The notes beneath the pieces were generated by a model. It saw only the letters and a program-made list of their open reading frames with translations, was not told where the DNA came from and did no database searches. A DNA stretch of 37,394 nucleotides from Streptomyces lydicus (GTDB taxonomy: Bacteria; Actinomycetota; Actinomycetes; Streptomycetales; Streptomycetaceae): NCBI RefSeq assembly GCF_000717345.1, contig NZ_JNZA01000055.1:1-37394 (forward strand), read 5' to 3'. Shown here in pieces: positions 1 through 8,204 of this stretch (positions are counted from its first letter, which is position 1; each line of letters starts with the position of its first letter). The translations under genes and the position numbers were made by a program.

Positions 1-171
1 CAGGTCACGGGTGCTTCCGTCCGGCGCGCCGATGGTCAGCCGCCGTATTTCGGCAGTGATGCCGCCGTGCAGCGCCTCGGTTTTGACGATCCGTTCGCCA
101 GCCTCCAGGTGTCGGCTCACCCAAGCCAGGGTCAACGGTCGGACAGCCGCCGCCTCATCGTGGTTGGTCAC
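1..171 (-). CDS. Aminoglycoside phosphotransferase-like protein, N-terminal part (runs off the left edge)
   Basis: Reading leftwards from a GTG at 171, an open frame of 57 codons reaches the window edge without a stop. The start has a GAGG ribosome site about 8 bases upstream. Residues near 33-55 (ALHGGITAEIRRLTIGAPDG) match the start of the phosphotransferase fold of the APH/choline-kinase-like family, where a glycine-rich turn follows the first strand. Members transfer phosphate from ATP to small hydroxylated substrates, but many Streptomyces copies have unknown substrates. The catalytic HxDxxxxN region lies outside the window, so activity cannot be judged. The start and strand are seen directly; the family call is by resemblance only. 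Confidence 0.6.
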   Translation of the reverse strand, partial: MTNHDEAAAVRPLTLAWVSRHLEAGERIVKTEALHGGITAEIRRLTIGAPDGSTRDL

Positions 172-225
172 CGTGCCACCTCATCATCCGGACGTCGGCA
201 CCCGCAAAGGCTTTCTTTGGAGACG

Positions 226-560
226 ATGGCAGCGCTGCTTGCGAAGTAGTTCGAATCCGGCGTGTCCGAGGGGCGCGTCCTCGGCGCGGCGCGTTCGAAG
301 GGCGTTACCTGGGCACGGGTGGCCGGTGCGCTGGAGATGCGTACCCGGCAGTCGGCTGAGCGCCGCTCTCTGCAGCTGCGGACCGACGCCGATGATGCGC
401 ACGGCGAACCGCTGAGTCAGAGCGAGCGCGTGGACTACCTCTGGGCCCTGCGTGAGCGGCATCAGGAGGAGATCGTGGCCCTGGCGAACGAGTGGTCGGT
501 GGCCAGTCCGGCGGGCCGGCCACGCCTACACATGCCTCGTTCGTCTCGGGGTCGGCCAGC
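226..560 (+). pseudogene. Remnant of a small HTH regulator (Hsp18-regulator-like)
   Basis: The forward frame here reads GVTWARVAGALEMRTRQSAE followed by further Arg-rich helix sequence. This resembles the helix-turn-helix of small Streptomyces proteins annotated as Hsp18 transcriptional regulators (pattern: G-x-S/T-W-x-x-[IV]-A-x-x-L-G-...-Q-A-A-E-R-R). An in-frame TAG at 247-249 cuts the frame just upstream of the helix, and no credible start with a ribosome site exists. The 3' end collides with a remnant on the opposite strand near 540. It is probably a decayed fragment. The broken frame is seen directly; the family call is a guess from the helix. Confidence 0.4.
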
Positions 561-870
561 ACCCAGTTCGACGGCGCGTCGGTGTCGTTGACCAGGAGTC
601 CGCCAGCCGCGAGCGTCGCGGCTATGCGTACCTCGGCCTGGGCGTACGGCACCCATACGTCAACGTGGACGCGGTTGCGCTGCGGGCCCGGTGTGGCGTT
701 GTTGACGAAGATCCGAGAGCCGAGTACGCCCAAGGTCCACCAGGCGGGCTCACAGTCGACCAGGGCGTCCAGCGGTCGCCCCGGGTTGCGGACGCCGAGG
801 CCCAGGTCCCGGGCGGAGTGGTCGTGGTGCCAGCGGGCACCACGACCAGCGACCGGCCCTCGTCGGCGGC
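535..870 (-). pseudogene. Remnant of a VOC/glyoxalase-like domain protein
   Basis: The reverse frame contains RNRVHVDVWVPYAQAE, then AATLAAGGLLVNDTDAPSNW, then VLADPETNEACVG. This is the usual C-terminal half of Streptomyces glyoxalase-like (VOC, Glyoxalase_6) proteins, in which a His-x-Asp strand is followed by an A-A-L-A-A-G-G helix end and a W-x-L-A-D-P-E-G-N-E strand. Upstream, the text reads DLGLGVRNPGRPLDALVDCEPAWWTLG, but it can be joined to a plausible N-terminal piece (EGRSLVVVPAG) only by changing frame near 825-840. The C-terminus runs on into unrelated sequence. No start codon with a ribosome site fits. I read it as a frameshifted and truncated copy. Confidence 0.45.
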
Positions 871-1078
871 TGCCGCAGCAACCGCACCCCGGCCCTCACC
901 GCACCCACTCTCACTGCTCAGGGGCCTACGGTCGCCCGGTTGACGTGGGACATCTGCCGACGGCGTGGCGGCGGCACCGCGCCGAGCCGGTTGGCGGCGT
1001 ATGCGTGCGCTGCGGCACCCGGGCAGATCCCGGATGCCGCAGCCATGGTACGGCGGGCCACCGTAGTCTCCGTCGCGA

Positions 1079-1765
1079 TCAGTGCTGGGGGTGCGGTTGA
1101 GAGCGGAACAGAGGACGCCGCTCGGCAGGGGCGCCCGGAGCGAGACGGCCGGCTTCGATGCGCATCCTGATGGCGTGGAACACCTCGATCAGGCCGAGGA
1201 CGATGGCCATGATGCCCGCCACCAGGGTGAGCGCGCCGATCGAGGCGATCGGCGAGACGATCAGCACGATGCCCGCCAGCATGCCGATGATCCCGGTGAA
1301 GAGCATCCAGCCTCGCGCCGGCGTGTTCGGTGCGGAGGCCGCCGTAGCCGTCACCATGGTGCCGCGCAGCAGCCAACTGAAGCCGATCCACAGTGCGAGC
1401 AGCAGGATCGACTGCAGGGTGCCGCGGAAGCAGATCAGTCCGAGCAGGACGGAGAGCGCGCCCGTGAGGAAATGCAGCGCCCGTAGATGCCCGGGGACGT
1501 GCGTGCCGAAGGCGGCGGCCAGCTGGAAGACACCGATGACCAGCAGATAGATGCCGAAGAGCACGCCGACGACTCGCAGCGTCTCCTGCGGCCAGGCAAG
1601 GACCAAGACGCCGAGGGCGATGGCAGCCAGGCCCGTGGTGAGAAGGATCTGCCAGCCCATGTTCGCCACCGCCGCCATGCTCCCGTCGAGGGGGGCGCCC
1701 CGTGGCTCGGTGCCGTGCGTGGCCGCCGTGCCGGTGCCTGGTGAGGAATCGGAGGGAGATGTCAT
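1079..1765 (-). CDS. HdeD family (DUF308) integral membrane protein
   Basis: The 228-residue protein starts at an ATG preceded by AAGGGTGA about 8 bases upstream. After a soluble N-terminal tail of about 40 residues rich in Gly, Thr and Pro, there are six evenly spaced hydrophobic segments (from about 42 to 205), paired as in HdeD-family proteins. The family is named after an acid-resistance membrane protein of E. coli. In actinobacteria it is widespread and of unclear biochemical role, often linked to stress. Each pair carries short polar loops, and the C-terminus ends in a basic tail (RMRIEAGRLAPG, then PAERRPLFR). The gene stands alone; its neighbours are a decayed region downstream and a divergent phosphatase gene upstream. 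Topology and family are confident; function is not. Confidence 0.85.
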   Translation of the reverse strand: MTSPSDSSPGTGTAATHGTEPRGAPLDGSMAAVANMGWQILLTTGLAAIALGVLVLAWPQETLRVVGVLFGIYLLVIGVFQLAAAFGTHVPGHLRALHFLTGALSVLLGLICFRGTLQSILLLALWIGFSWLLRGTMVTATAASAPNTPARGWMLFTGIIGMLAGIVLIVSPIASIGALTLVAGIMAIVLGLIEVFHAIRMRIEAGRLAPGAPAERRPLFRSQPHPQH

Positions 1766-2323
1766 ACCAGCTCACCCTTCCGGGAACAAGGGGGGAATCT
1801 TTTCCCTCCATGGTCCCTCCACCCGGCCCCGTATCGCCTGGCGAGGACGGAGGCAACTGAGAACTGCCGTGTCGGTGCCGTCGCCCCGAATGTGCCGGTC
1901 CGCGTGATCTCCGTGCGTTGCTGACGGTGCCCACAGTGCCGGGGCTCCTCGCCGCCGGCCCCGGTCAGCGGGCCAGGGGACACTGGGCCACCCACCCCCG
2001 ACCGCCGACGGCTTCCCCTGGGCCCGCTCGGTCACTCGGTACGAGCGTCGTGCTTGATCGGCAGCCCTGAAGGCTCAGCCTCGCCCGTGCGGTACGAGGT
2101 CGGGGGGACCGACCGGTATCCGGGGGCCTCGGGCTGGGCGCACGGGGGCAGCCGTGGGCACGTGTGGTCTCGGTCTCCCAGCCCTCAAACAGCTTCGGCC
2201 GTGCCTTCGGGGCTCGGCCGGGTCGGCGGTGTGGACGAATGAAGGTGGGGCGGGCCCGGACACTGGATCGATCGTAGATTGGAAGGGCAGGCGGTCGCGC
2301 TCGCAAGCGGCGGAGACCACGTG
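1766..2323. other. Intergenic region between the divergent HdeD and phosphatase genes
   Basis: This stretch of about 560 bases holds both promoters of the divergent genes. I saw no protein frame with recognisable content, no RNA gene and no strong hairpin. Several open frames cross it on both strands, but their translations are Arg/Pro/Gly-rich in the way expected of chance frames at this base composition. Confidence 0.6.
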
Positions 2324-3559
2324 ATGACAGCGGATATCGATTTCACGGCGTTCTTCGACGTCACACCAAGCCCGTACCTGGTGCTGGACACGGACCTGGT
2401 GATCCGCTATGTCAACCCGGCATGCCTGAGGGCCGCCGGGCGAACCAAGGACGAGTTGATCGGGAAGTACTTCTTCGACGTCCTGCCGGAAAATCCCGGC
2501 ATCCGCGACGATGCAGAAGGGCACCTGAAAGCGTCACTGCACCGGCTTCTGGACACGGGAAAGCCGGAAACCGCGGTGCTGCAGCGGTACGACGTCCCCC
2601 GCCCCGACCCACCGGGCGGGTTCGAGGAGCGATGGTGGTCCGTGATCCACACCCCCCTTCCCGGACCTGACGGCACAGTGAAGTGGATCATCCAGCAGGT
2701 AGAGGACGTCACCGCCTTCGTCCACTCGCCCCGGGCCCGTCAGCACGGCAAGGAGTCGACCGAGCGGGCAAACGGCATGGCAGCCGAGCTGTACGCGCGG
2801 GCCCGCGAGCTGCACCGGCTGAACCAGGAACTGCGCCAGGCCCACGCCCGCGAACAGCAGGTCGCCGTCACCCTGCAGGAAGCCATGCTCTCCGTCCCCG
2901 ACCTGGACCAGCACAGCAACATCGCCGTGCGCTACCTGCCGGCGACCGCATCACTCAATGTGTGCGGCGACTGGTACGACGTCGTCGACCTGCCACCCGA
3001 CCGCTACGCCGTGGCGGTCGGAGACGTCGTCGGCCACGGCCTGCATGCCGCGGCCGTCATGGGCATGCTCCGCAGCGCCCTGAGCGCCGTCATCCGCGCC
3101 ATCCCCAGCCCCGCCCAGGCTCTGGAAGTCCTCGGCCTGTATGCCCGCTCCGTGGACGGCGCGATGGCCGCAACCGCGGTCAAGGTACTCATCGACACGC
3201 GGAGCACGCTGGTCATATACAGCAACGCCGGGCACCCACCGCCGATCCTGCTGCACTCCGACGGGACCTGCGAACTGCTGGACAAGGCCACCGATCCGCC
3301 ACTGGGCGCACGCGAGCATCATGTCCCCCGCCCTCAGGCCGGCCTCGCCTACACCCCGGGAGACATCCTCGTGCTGTACACCGACGGCCTCATCGAGCGC
3401 CGCGGCGAGGACATCGACGCCGGCTTGGAACGCTTGACCACAGCCCTGGCCCAGGACCAAACCCTCCCCCCTGAGCTGCTGGCCGACGCACTGCTGGCCC
3501 GGCTCGACGTCGCTGGTGGCGCCCCCGACGACATCGCTCTCGTCGTCATCCGCCTGTGA
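2324..3559 (+). CDS. PAS domain-containing SpoIIE-type PP2C phosphatase
   Basis: A 411-residue serine/threonine phosphatase of the SpoIIE/RsbU type. Residues 5-115 form a PAS sensor (TAFFDVTPSPYLVLDTDLVI). A charged helical linker, probably coiled coil, covers about 140-182. The SpoIIE phosphatase domain runs from about 190 to the end. The metal-binding motifs look intact: GDWYDVV near 215, GDVVGHG near 232, YTDGLIER near 352 and DDIALVV near 401, so it should be active. Such enzymes usually dephosphorylate anti-anti-sigma factors, but no anti-sigma or STAS gene lies nearby and the kinase domain often fused to Streptomyces versions is absent. I chose the ATG at 2324 because a GGCGGAG site lies 8 bases upstream; GTG at 2321 is equally possible, and an in-frame TTG at 2279 lacks a site. 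It is apparently monocistronic. Confidence 0.9.
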   Translation: MTADIDFTAFFDVTPSPYLVLDTDLVIRYVNPACLRAAGRTKDELIGKYFFDVLPENPGIRDDAEGHLKASLHRLLDTGKPETAVLQRYDVPRPDPPGGFEERWWSVIHTPLPGPDGTVKWIIQQVEDVTAFVHSPRARQHGKESTERANGMAAELYARARELHRLNQELRQAHAREQQVAVTLQEAMLSVPDLDQHSNIAVRYLPATASLNVCGDWYDVVDLPPDRYAVAVGDVVGHGLHAAAVMGMLRSALSAVIRAIPSPAQALEVLGLYARSVDGAMAATAVKVLIDTRSTLVIYSNAGHPPPILLHSDGTCELLDKATDPPLGAREHHVPRPQAGLAYTPGDILVLYTDGLIERRGEDIDAGLERLTTALAQDQTLPPELLADALLARLDVAGGAPDDIALVVIRL

Positions 3560-3711
3560 TCCAGCGCGTTTTTCGACAGCTTCCGGAGAGACCGCCGCGG
3601 ATTCAGAAACAGCTTGAGAGGTCGTTTTCTCCGCGCGGCGCCCCGTAGCCGGCTCCTGCAGACCGACCGGCTGTGTATGCACGCGCGCCACGTGTCCGAG
3701 CAGGGTGTGGC

Positions 3712-4101
3712 TCAGGTGAGGGGGCGAGCGTCCCACGCGTTCTGGAGGGCTGACTGCACGCCTTTCCCGAGGACGAGGTGCGTCGTCCCGCCCGGCAGGG
3801 TGGGCAGCTCGGCCCAGTGCGTCACGGTTTCGGCACTGGCGAGGCCGTGGGGCAAGCGGACAATCCCGTCGGAGTCGACGAAGCAGTCCCTGTGCTCTGC
3901 CCCGTCCTCACTCCGGTGCAGAGTCATGAAGACCATCGGCCTCACCAGCCAAAATTCCTCACCCGATGCTGTGTCGGCCTCGGAGTCAGGGGCACGGTCA
4001 CCTGGATACCGGCCCGTGATCGCCGCTGCCACCGGTGTACCGCTCCGAGGCAGCCTCACGCGTGCGTCAACCCAGGTCACTACGGTGTTCAGATTCGTCA
4101 T
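3712..4101 (-). CDS. Hypothetical protein, 129 residues
   Basis: The start ATG at 4101 has GAGGG about 6 bases upstream, a better site than the in-frame GTG four codons earlier. The product begins MTNLNTVVTWVDARVRLP and contains a Phe/Trp-rich core (EEFWLVRPMVFMTLHRSEDG) and a segment reading FVDSDGIVRLPHGLAS. There is no signal peptide, membrane segment or motif I can assign. Codon use fits the organism, so I believe it is real. It lies convergent to the phosphatase gene, with 152 bases between the two stops. I do not recognise the family. Confidence 0.6.
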   Translation of the reverse strand: MTNLNTVVTWVDARVRLPRSGTPVAAAITGRYPGDRAPDSEADTASGEEFWLVRPMVFMTLHRSEDGAEHRDCFVDSDGIVRLPHGLASAETVTHWAELPTLPGGTTHLVLGKGVQSALQNAWDARPLT

Positions 4102-4623
4102 CGCCACCCTCACTCAGGCACTCGGCACTCCACGCTCGCGGGGGTTGCTTGCGCCGGAACGAGCGCTGGACGGCGAGCACCCCCTCTGCGGTCACGATCT
4201 ATGGGAATCGTCAACTCGTCAACGATCTCCGTCTCGCCCCTCGCCGAGTCACGTCCGCGCCAGGTCTCGTGCCGCAACTCACTTGGACAGTCCGCGACTT
4301 CGGCAAGCCCCTGAGGGGCGCCGAGCTCGTCGTGACCGGGAACCGCGCGACACGGGTTCCGGAGGCGGCCGACCGGTCCACCGTCTCCCCAACCAGCGCC
4401 CGCCGGAGACGTCTGGGTCGTGCGGCGTCAGCCGGGGGAGGACGGCGAACTGCCCGGTGAACAGGGCTCCGCGATGACCCCCGGAGCGGTCGTTGCGTAG
4501 CCGAGAACGAGCCCCTGCGGGTCGGCGACTGGCGAGGCCAGGGCAGTCAGCTGTGCGACGACGCATGCAAATCGACAGGCAGGGTGAGGCATTGCGGTCT
4601 CCCCGCCCTCCAGTTGATCGGGA
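4102..4623. other. Region without an assignable gene
   Basis: About 520 bases between the small protein gene and the DyP peroxidase gene. One reverse frame ending near 4112 and one forward frame over 4196-4345 give protein-like text (for example LTWTVRDFGKPLRGAELVVT on the forward strand). Neither has a start with a ribosome site or a family I recognise, and third-position G/C is lower here than in the neighbouring genes. It may be decayed coding sequence. Confidence 0.4.
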
Positions 4624-5781
4624 TCAACCGAACAGCTGGGAACCGAGCGGGTGTTGCCGGTCGAAGCCGGGGAGGATCAGGAAGGTCGCGCTGGCGGTTG
4701 TGGTGGTGAAGGGCAGCAGTGCGTCGGAGGTGTCCATGTGGGTGAGGGTGGCGGTGAAGGTCCGCAGGTCGTTCTGGAAGCTGATGAAGAGCAGGCCGGG
4801 GGCGGGCTCGTCGGTGCTGTAGGAGCGGCGGAGCATGAGCCCGACCCCGACCACGGTGGCGTGTGCTCTGCGCACGTGGGCGTCCGCGGGGACGAGATAG
4901 CGCCCGTCTGGTGTCTTGGCTCCGAGTGCCGGGCCCGAGGCGGCGGTGCCGCCGGAGAGGGGGACGCCGCTGGCCCGGCGCCGCCCGAAGACCGCCTCCT
5001 GTTCGGCTACGGACAGGGCGGCGAACCGTGGCAGGTCGAGTTCCATACGCCGCAGTACGGCAAGGGTGCCGCCGGCGACCGCAGGGGGCCCCGCCAGCCA
5101 CAGGTCGCGCTGTTGTTCGGCGGTCGTGTGCGGGCCCACGATGCCGTCGATGAAACCGAGCGGGTTACGTGGCGCGGTGAGGCCGTTGCCGACGGACACG
5201 TTCGTACCGCGGCGTGCGGACTGGCGCCAGCGTTCGCGGATGCGGTCACCGGCCTGGTCCAGAAGCGCGGCGGCGACGACCGGTAAGAGCAGCGCGTCAC
5301 TGGCGCAGATCTGTATCAGCAGGTCACCGCCGCGTGCTTGCGCGGCGATCCGCTCGCGGGAGAATCGCGGGAGGTCGGCCGCGCCGGGCAGCGAGGCACC
5401 GGCCGTGCGCACGAGCCGGGGGCCCACGCCGACGGTCACGGTGAGGTCGCCCGGCGGCAGGCCCAGCAGCCGCGTGTCGGTCCCCGCTGTGAGGGTGCGG
5501 ATGGCCTGGCCGAGGTCGGCCAGTAACGGGCCGGGAGCCACGGTGGCACCGAGGTCGGCCACCACGGCGAGCAGGTTGGGCTGGGCCGCCTGGGGGAGCG
5601 TGATGCCGGCCTGATGGCGGCCCGTCGCCGGCACCGGCATGGGCGTGGCCCCTGGGGTAGGGGCGTGGCGGCCTGGCTGGGCGGAGTCCGATGTGCACCC
5701 GGCGGTCAAACCGGCTGCCATCATGGCGCCGGAGACCTCGAGGAACGTGCGACGTGACGGGTGGTGATCGGCTCGGCGCAT
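4624..5781 (-). CDS. Tat-exported lipoprotein DyP-type heme peroxidase (EfeB-like)
   Basis: The 385-residue protein has a twin-arginine signal (SRRTFLEVSG, Arg10-Arg11) followed by a lipobox LTAGC ending at Cys29. It should therefore be folded in the cytoplasm with its heme, exported by Tat and anchored as a lipoprotein. The DyP fold follows: PNLLAVVADLG opens the first domain, the family signature GFIDG (Asp212, the distal catalytic acid) is present, and DAHVRRAH near 280 carries the expected proximal heme histidine. DyP enzymes oxidise dyes and phenolics with H2O2, and EfeB types serve iron uptake. No efeO or efeU gene is adjacent. The gene holds two TTA codons (codons 86 and 166, at 5524-5526 and 5284-5286), which would make translation depend on the bldA leucyl-tRNA. 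The start is not supported by a strong ribosome site. Confidence 0.92.
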   Translation of the reverse strand: MRRADHHPSRRTFLEVSGAMMAAGLTAGCTSDSAQPGRHAPTPGATPMPVPATGRHQAGITLPQAAQPNLLAVVADLGATVAPGPLLADLGQAIRTLTAGTDTRLLGLPPGDLTVTVGVGPRLVRTAGASLPGAADLPRFSRERIAAQARGGDLLIQICASDALLLPVVAAALLDQAGDRIRERWRQSARRGTNVSVGNGLTAPRNPLGFIDGIVGPHTTAEQQRDLWLAGPPAVAGGTLAVLRRMELDLPRFAALSVAEQEAVFGRRRASGVPLSGGTAASGPALGAKTPDGRYLVPADAHVRRAHATVVGVGLMLRRSYSTDEPAPGLLFISFQNDLRTFTATLTHMDTSDALLPFTTTTASATFLILPGFDRQHPLGSQLFG

Positions 5782-5868
5782 GGGGTGCAGAGTGCCACAC
5801 CCGAATCGCCCGTGCCGGTCAACCTCGCGATTCTGGCGGGGAATTGGGCGTCATGCCAGACTGGGATC

Positions 5869-7206
5869 ATGCCTCGATTAGATCTTCGCGTGTTGGCGGC
5901 GGTAGTGGGCACGCTGACACTGGTGGCAGGCTGCGGCGGCGATGGCGGATCGGGCAAAGGCCGACGTCCGTCCGGTGCGCAGGTGACGATCCGAGTACCT
6001 GCCGATGCCCCGACGATCTCGGATGCGGTGTCCTTGGCTCGGCCCGGTGACCTGGTGCTGGTGGCGCCAGGCGTGTACCACGAGTCGGTGAAGGTCGACA
6101 CGGCGCGCATCACTCTTCGCGGTGTGTCCCGGGACAAGGTCGTCATCGACGGGCGGTTGCAGCAGCCGAACGGCGTCGTCGTCTCGGCGCCCGGGGTGGC
6201 CGTGGAGAACCTGACCGTGGAGAACAACACGCAGAACGGTGTCCTGGTCACCGGTTCGGCGAAGGCTGCCGCCGGTCTGCCGGGGGGAGGCGGCGGCTAC
6301 GACACCGGCGACGAGCCCGTCACCTTCCTGAAGTCGTTCCTGGTCTCCCATGTGACCGCGACTCGCAACGGTTTGTACGGCATCTACGCGTTCTCCGCCC
6401 AGAACGGTGTCATCGAGCACTCGTACGCGTCGGGCGGCGCCGACTCGGGGATCTATGTCGGCCAGTGCAAGCCCTGCAACATCGTGGTGCGGGACAACGT
6501 CGCCGAACTCAACGCGGTCGGTTACGAAGGCACCAACGCCAGCGAGGACATGTACGTGGTCGGCAACCGCCTGGTCGGCAACCGGGTCGGACTCACCACC
6601 AACTCCGACCACCAGGAGAAACTGCTCCCGCAGAAGGGCTCCGTCATCGCGGGCAATCTGATCGCCGCCAACCAGCAGACGGCCACCCCGGAGCAGGCCG
6701 ACGGCGGGTGGGGCATCGGCGTCGGCATCGACGGCGGCAGCGACAACCGGTTCCTCCGCAACCGCATCGCCGGCAACCGCAACGCCGGGCTGGTGATCAC
6801 CGCGACCGCTGACATACCTCCGGTCGGCAACCAGATCGTGGACAACACGTTCACCGGCAACGGCGTCGACGTCGGCTGGACGTTCCCCACCGCCACGCGG
6901 GGACGGGGCAACTGCCTGCGGGGCAACGATCTGCGCACCACCGTGCCCGCCCGGCTTGCGACGACTGCGGCCTGCCCGCTTCCGGCCGGGTCGTCCTCGC
7001 CGGCCGGCACGTGGGCGGCGCCGACAGCACCCGGTGGCATCCCGTTCACCGAGGTCGCGGCGCCTGCTCCGCAGCCGCAGTTCCCCGGCGCCGCCACCGC
7101 GGGCGCCACCGTAGTCCCGCCCGCCCCGGCCCGGCCGAAGACGGAGGGCATCCGGCTGCCGCCGGCGTCCCTGCTCGCCGCGAACGCGCGGGTGCAGACG
7201 TCCTGA
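5869..7206 (+). CDS. NosD-like right-handed beta-helix lipoprotein
   Basis: From the ATG at 5869 the product has 445 residues. It begins MPRLDLRVLAAVVGTLTLVA and has a lipobox LVAGC ending at Cys22, so it is probably a surface lipoprotein. Residues 40-75 (VPADAPTISDAVSLARPGDL, then VLVAPGVYHESV) are the typical opening of NosD/pectate-lyase-type parallel beta-helices, and many short N-G/N-x-[IV] turns follow up to about 365. The remaining 80 residues are a Pro/Ala-rich low-complexity tail. Family members bind or cleave carbohydrate or assist cofactor maturation; no catalytic site can be assigned here. Codon 4 is TTA (5878-5880). The gene diverges from the DyP gene across 87 bases and converges on the next gene with 7 bases between stops. 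A start 36 codons upstream is open but would bury the lipoprotein signal. Confidence 0.85.
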   Translation: MPRLDLRVLAAVVGTLTLVAGCGGDGGSGKGRRPSGAQVTIRVPADAPTISDAVSLARPGDLVLVAPGVYHESVKVDTARITLRGVSRDKVVIDGRLQQPNGVVVSAPGVAVENLTVENNTQNGVLVTGSAKAAAGLPGGGGGYDTGDEPVTFLKSFLVSHVTATRNGLYGIYAFSAQNGVIEHSYASGGADSGIYVGQCKPCNIVVRDNVAELNAVGYEGTNASEDMYVVGNRLVGNRVGLTTNSDHQEKLLPQKGSVIAGNLIAANQQTATPEQADGGWGIGVGIDGGSDNRFLRNRIAGNRNAGLVITATADIPPVGNQIVDNTFTGNGVDVGWTFPTATRGRGNCLRGNDLRTTVPARLATTAACPLPAGSSSPAGTWAAPTAPGGIPFTEVAAPAPQPQFPGAATAGATVVPPAPARPKTEGIRLPPASLLAANARVQTS

Positions 7207-7213
7207 ACAGCGG

Positions 7214-8041
7214 CTACCGGGTCGGGGTGGTTCCGGGGCCCGGCTTGACCGGAACGTACTTGTGGGTGTCGAAATCGATGACTACCGGCTCCGACTGCGA
7301 ACCCACGCTGACGCGGACCCGGTACATGGTGCCGTCGGAGCCGATCCAGTAGCGCACGTTGCCCGCCGTACCGGAGCGGTCAGGGGAGGACGGCCCGGTC
7401 ATGACGTCCACCCAGCGCCCGTCCACCTGCTCCCGCCCCCACCAGGCGGCGCCGTTCTGCGGCAGCAGTTCGGCGTTCTCCGGCCGGTTGCCGCCGAGAC
7501 CGAGCGCGATGGACAGGGAGGTGTCCAGCGCGCTGCCGGACGACAGCAGCGGGCGGTCGTACCAGCCCGAACGGGGCGGCGAGGCGGGTGCGTGCGCCGG
7601 GGCGTCCGTCATCGGGCGGACGTGCACCGAGGTGGGCGTCCACTGGATCAGCCCGTCGCTGGACTTGTCGCGCCCGGTGCCGTGCACCACGCCGTAACCG
7701 ACCTTGCGCCGATAGTCGACGGACCCGGTGACGGCCAGCCCGCCGCCAGTGCCCGGCACGGTGATCGTCACCGCGCGGCCCTGCGCCTGGTAGTTACGGA
7801 ATCGCGTGATCGCCAGCCGGCTCGCCTCATCCGTCCTCAGCGGGCGCGGACCGCCGGCGCCGGAGCCGCCGTCGGCGACCAGGAACGCGACCACCGCGGC
7901 CACCGCGACGGCCGCGATGCCGATGACGGCCGCGGCCCGGCGCGACCGCAGCCATCGGCGCCGGTCAGCCGGACGACCCGGCGAGGCTTGCCGGATTCTC
8001 ACGCTCCGCACGCGGTTCGACGCTGACACTCTCCGAGTCAT
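7214..8041 (-). CDS. Membrane-anchored hypothetical protein
   Basis: About 275 residues if started at the ATG at 8041. A basic cytoplasmic stretch rich in Arg comes first, then one membrane segment (AAAVIGIAAVAVAAVVAFLV, about residues 37-56), then an extracytoplasmic domain of about 215 residues. Notable stretches are TITVPGTGGGLAVTGSVDYR, GAAWWGREQVDGRWVDVMTG and NVRYWIGSDGTMYRV. The repeated small beta-strand pairs suggest an all-beta fold, perhaps lipoprotein-carrier-like (LolA/LppX-like). No catalytic motif is visible. The start is unsure: AGAGG touches the ATG directly, and in-frame GTG codons at 8023 or further downstream are possible. Its short spacing to the NosD-like gene (convergent) and its place before the sortase-substrate gene put it in a block of exported proteins. 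Confidence 0.7.
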   Translation of the reverse strand: MTRRVSASNRVRSVRIRQASPGRPADRRRWLRSRRAAAVIGIAAVAVAAVVAFLVADGGSGAGGPRPLRTDEASRLAITRFRNYQAQGRAVTITVPGTGGGLAVTGSVDYRRKVGYGVVHGTGRDKSSDGLIQWTPTSVHVRPMTDAPAHAPASPPRSGWYDRPLLSSGSALDTSLSIALGLGGNRPENAELLPQNGAAWWGREQVDGRWVDVMTGPSSPDRSGTAGNVRYWIGSDGTMYRVRVSVGSQSEPVVIDFDTHKYVPVKPGPGTTPTR

Positions 8042-8204
8042 CCTCTCGATCACCACACCGTCCGGCCGCCGCGGGCTCGCGACGGCACTCGGCAGTCCGG
8101 TGGCAGACCACGCCAAGGCCGGCCCTCGTGGACCGGCCGAGACGTGATCTGCCCGTCTGCGCCGTCCGGATCGGGGACGGGCAGATCACCGTTACGCGGT
8201 TCGT

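Noticed and set aside
4102..4623. A gene in the gap before the DyP gene
   Set aside because: Protein-like text occurs in one frame on each strand, but no start, ribosome site or known family supports either.
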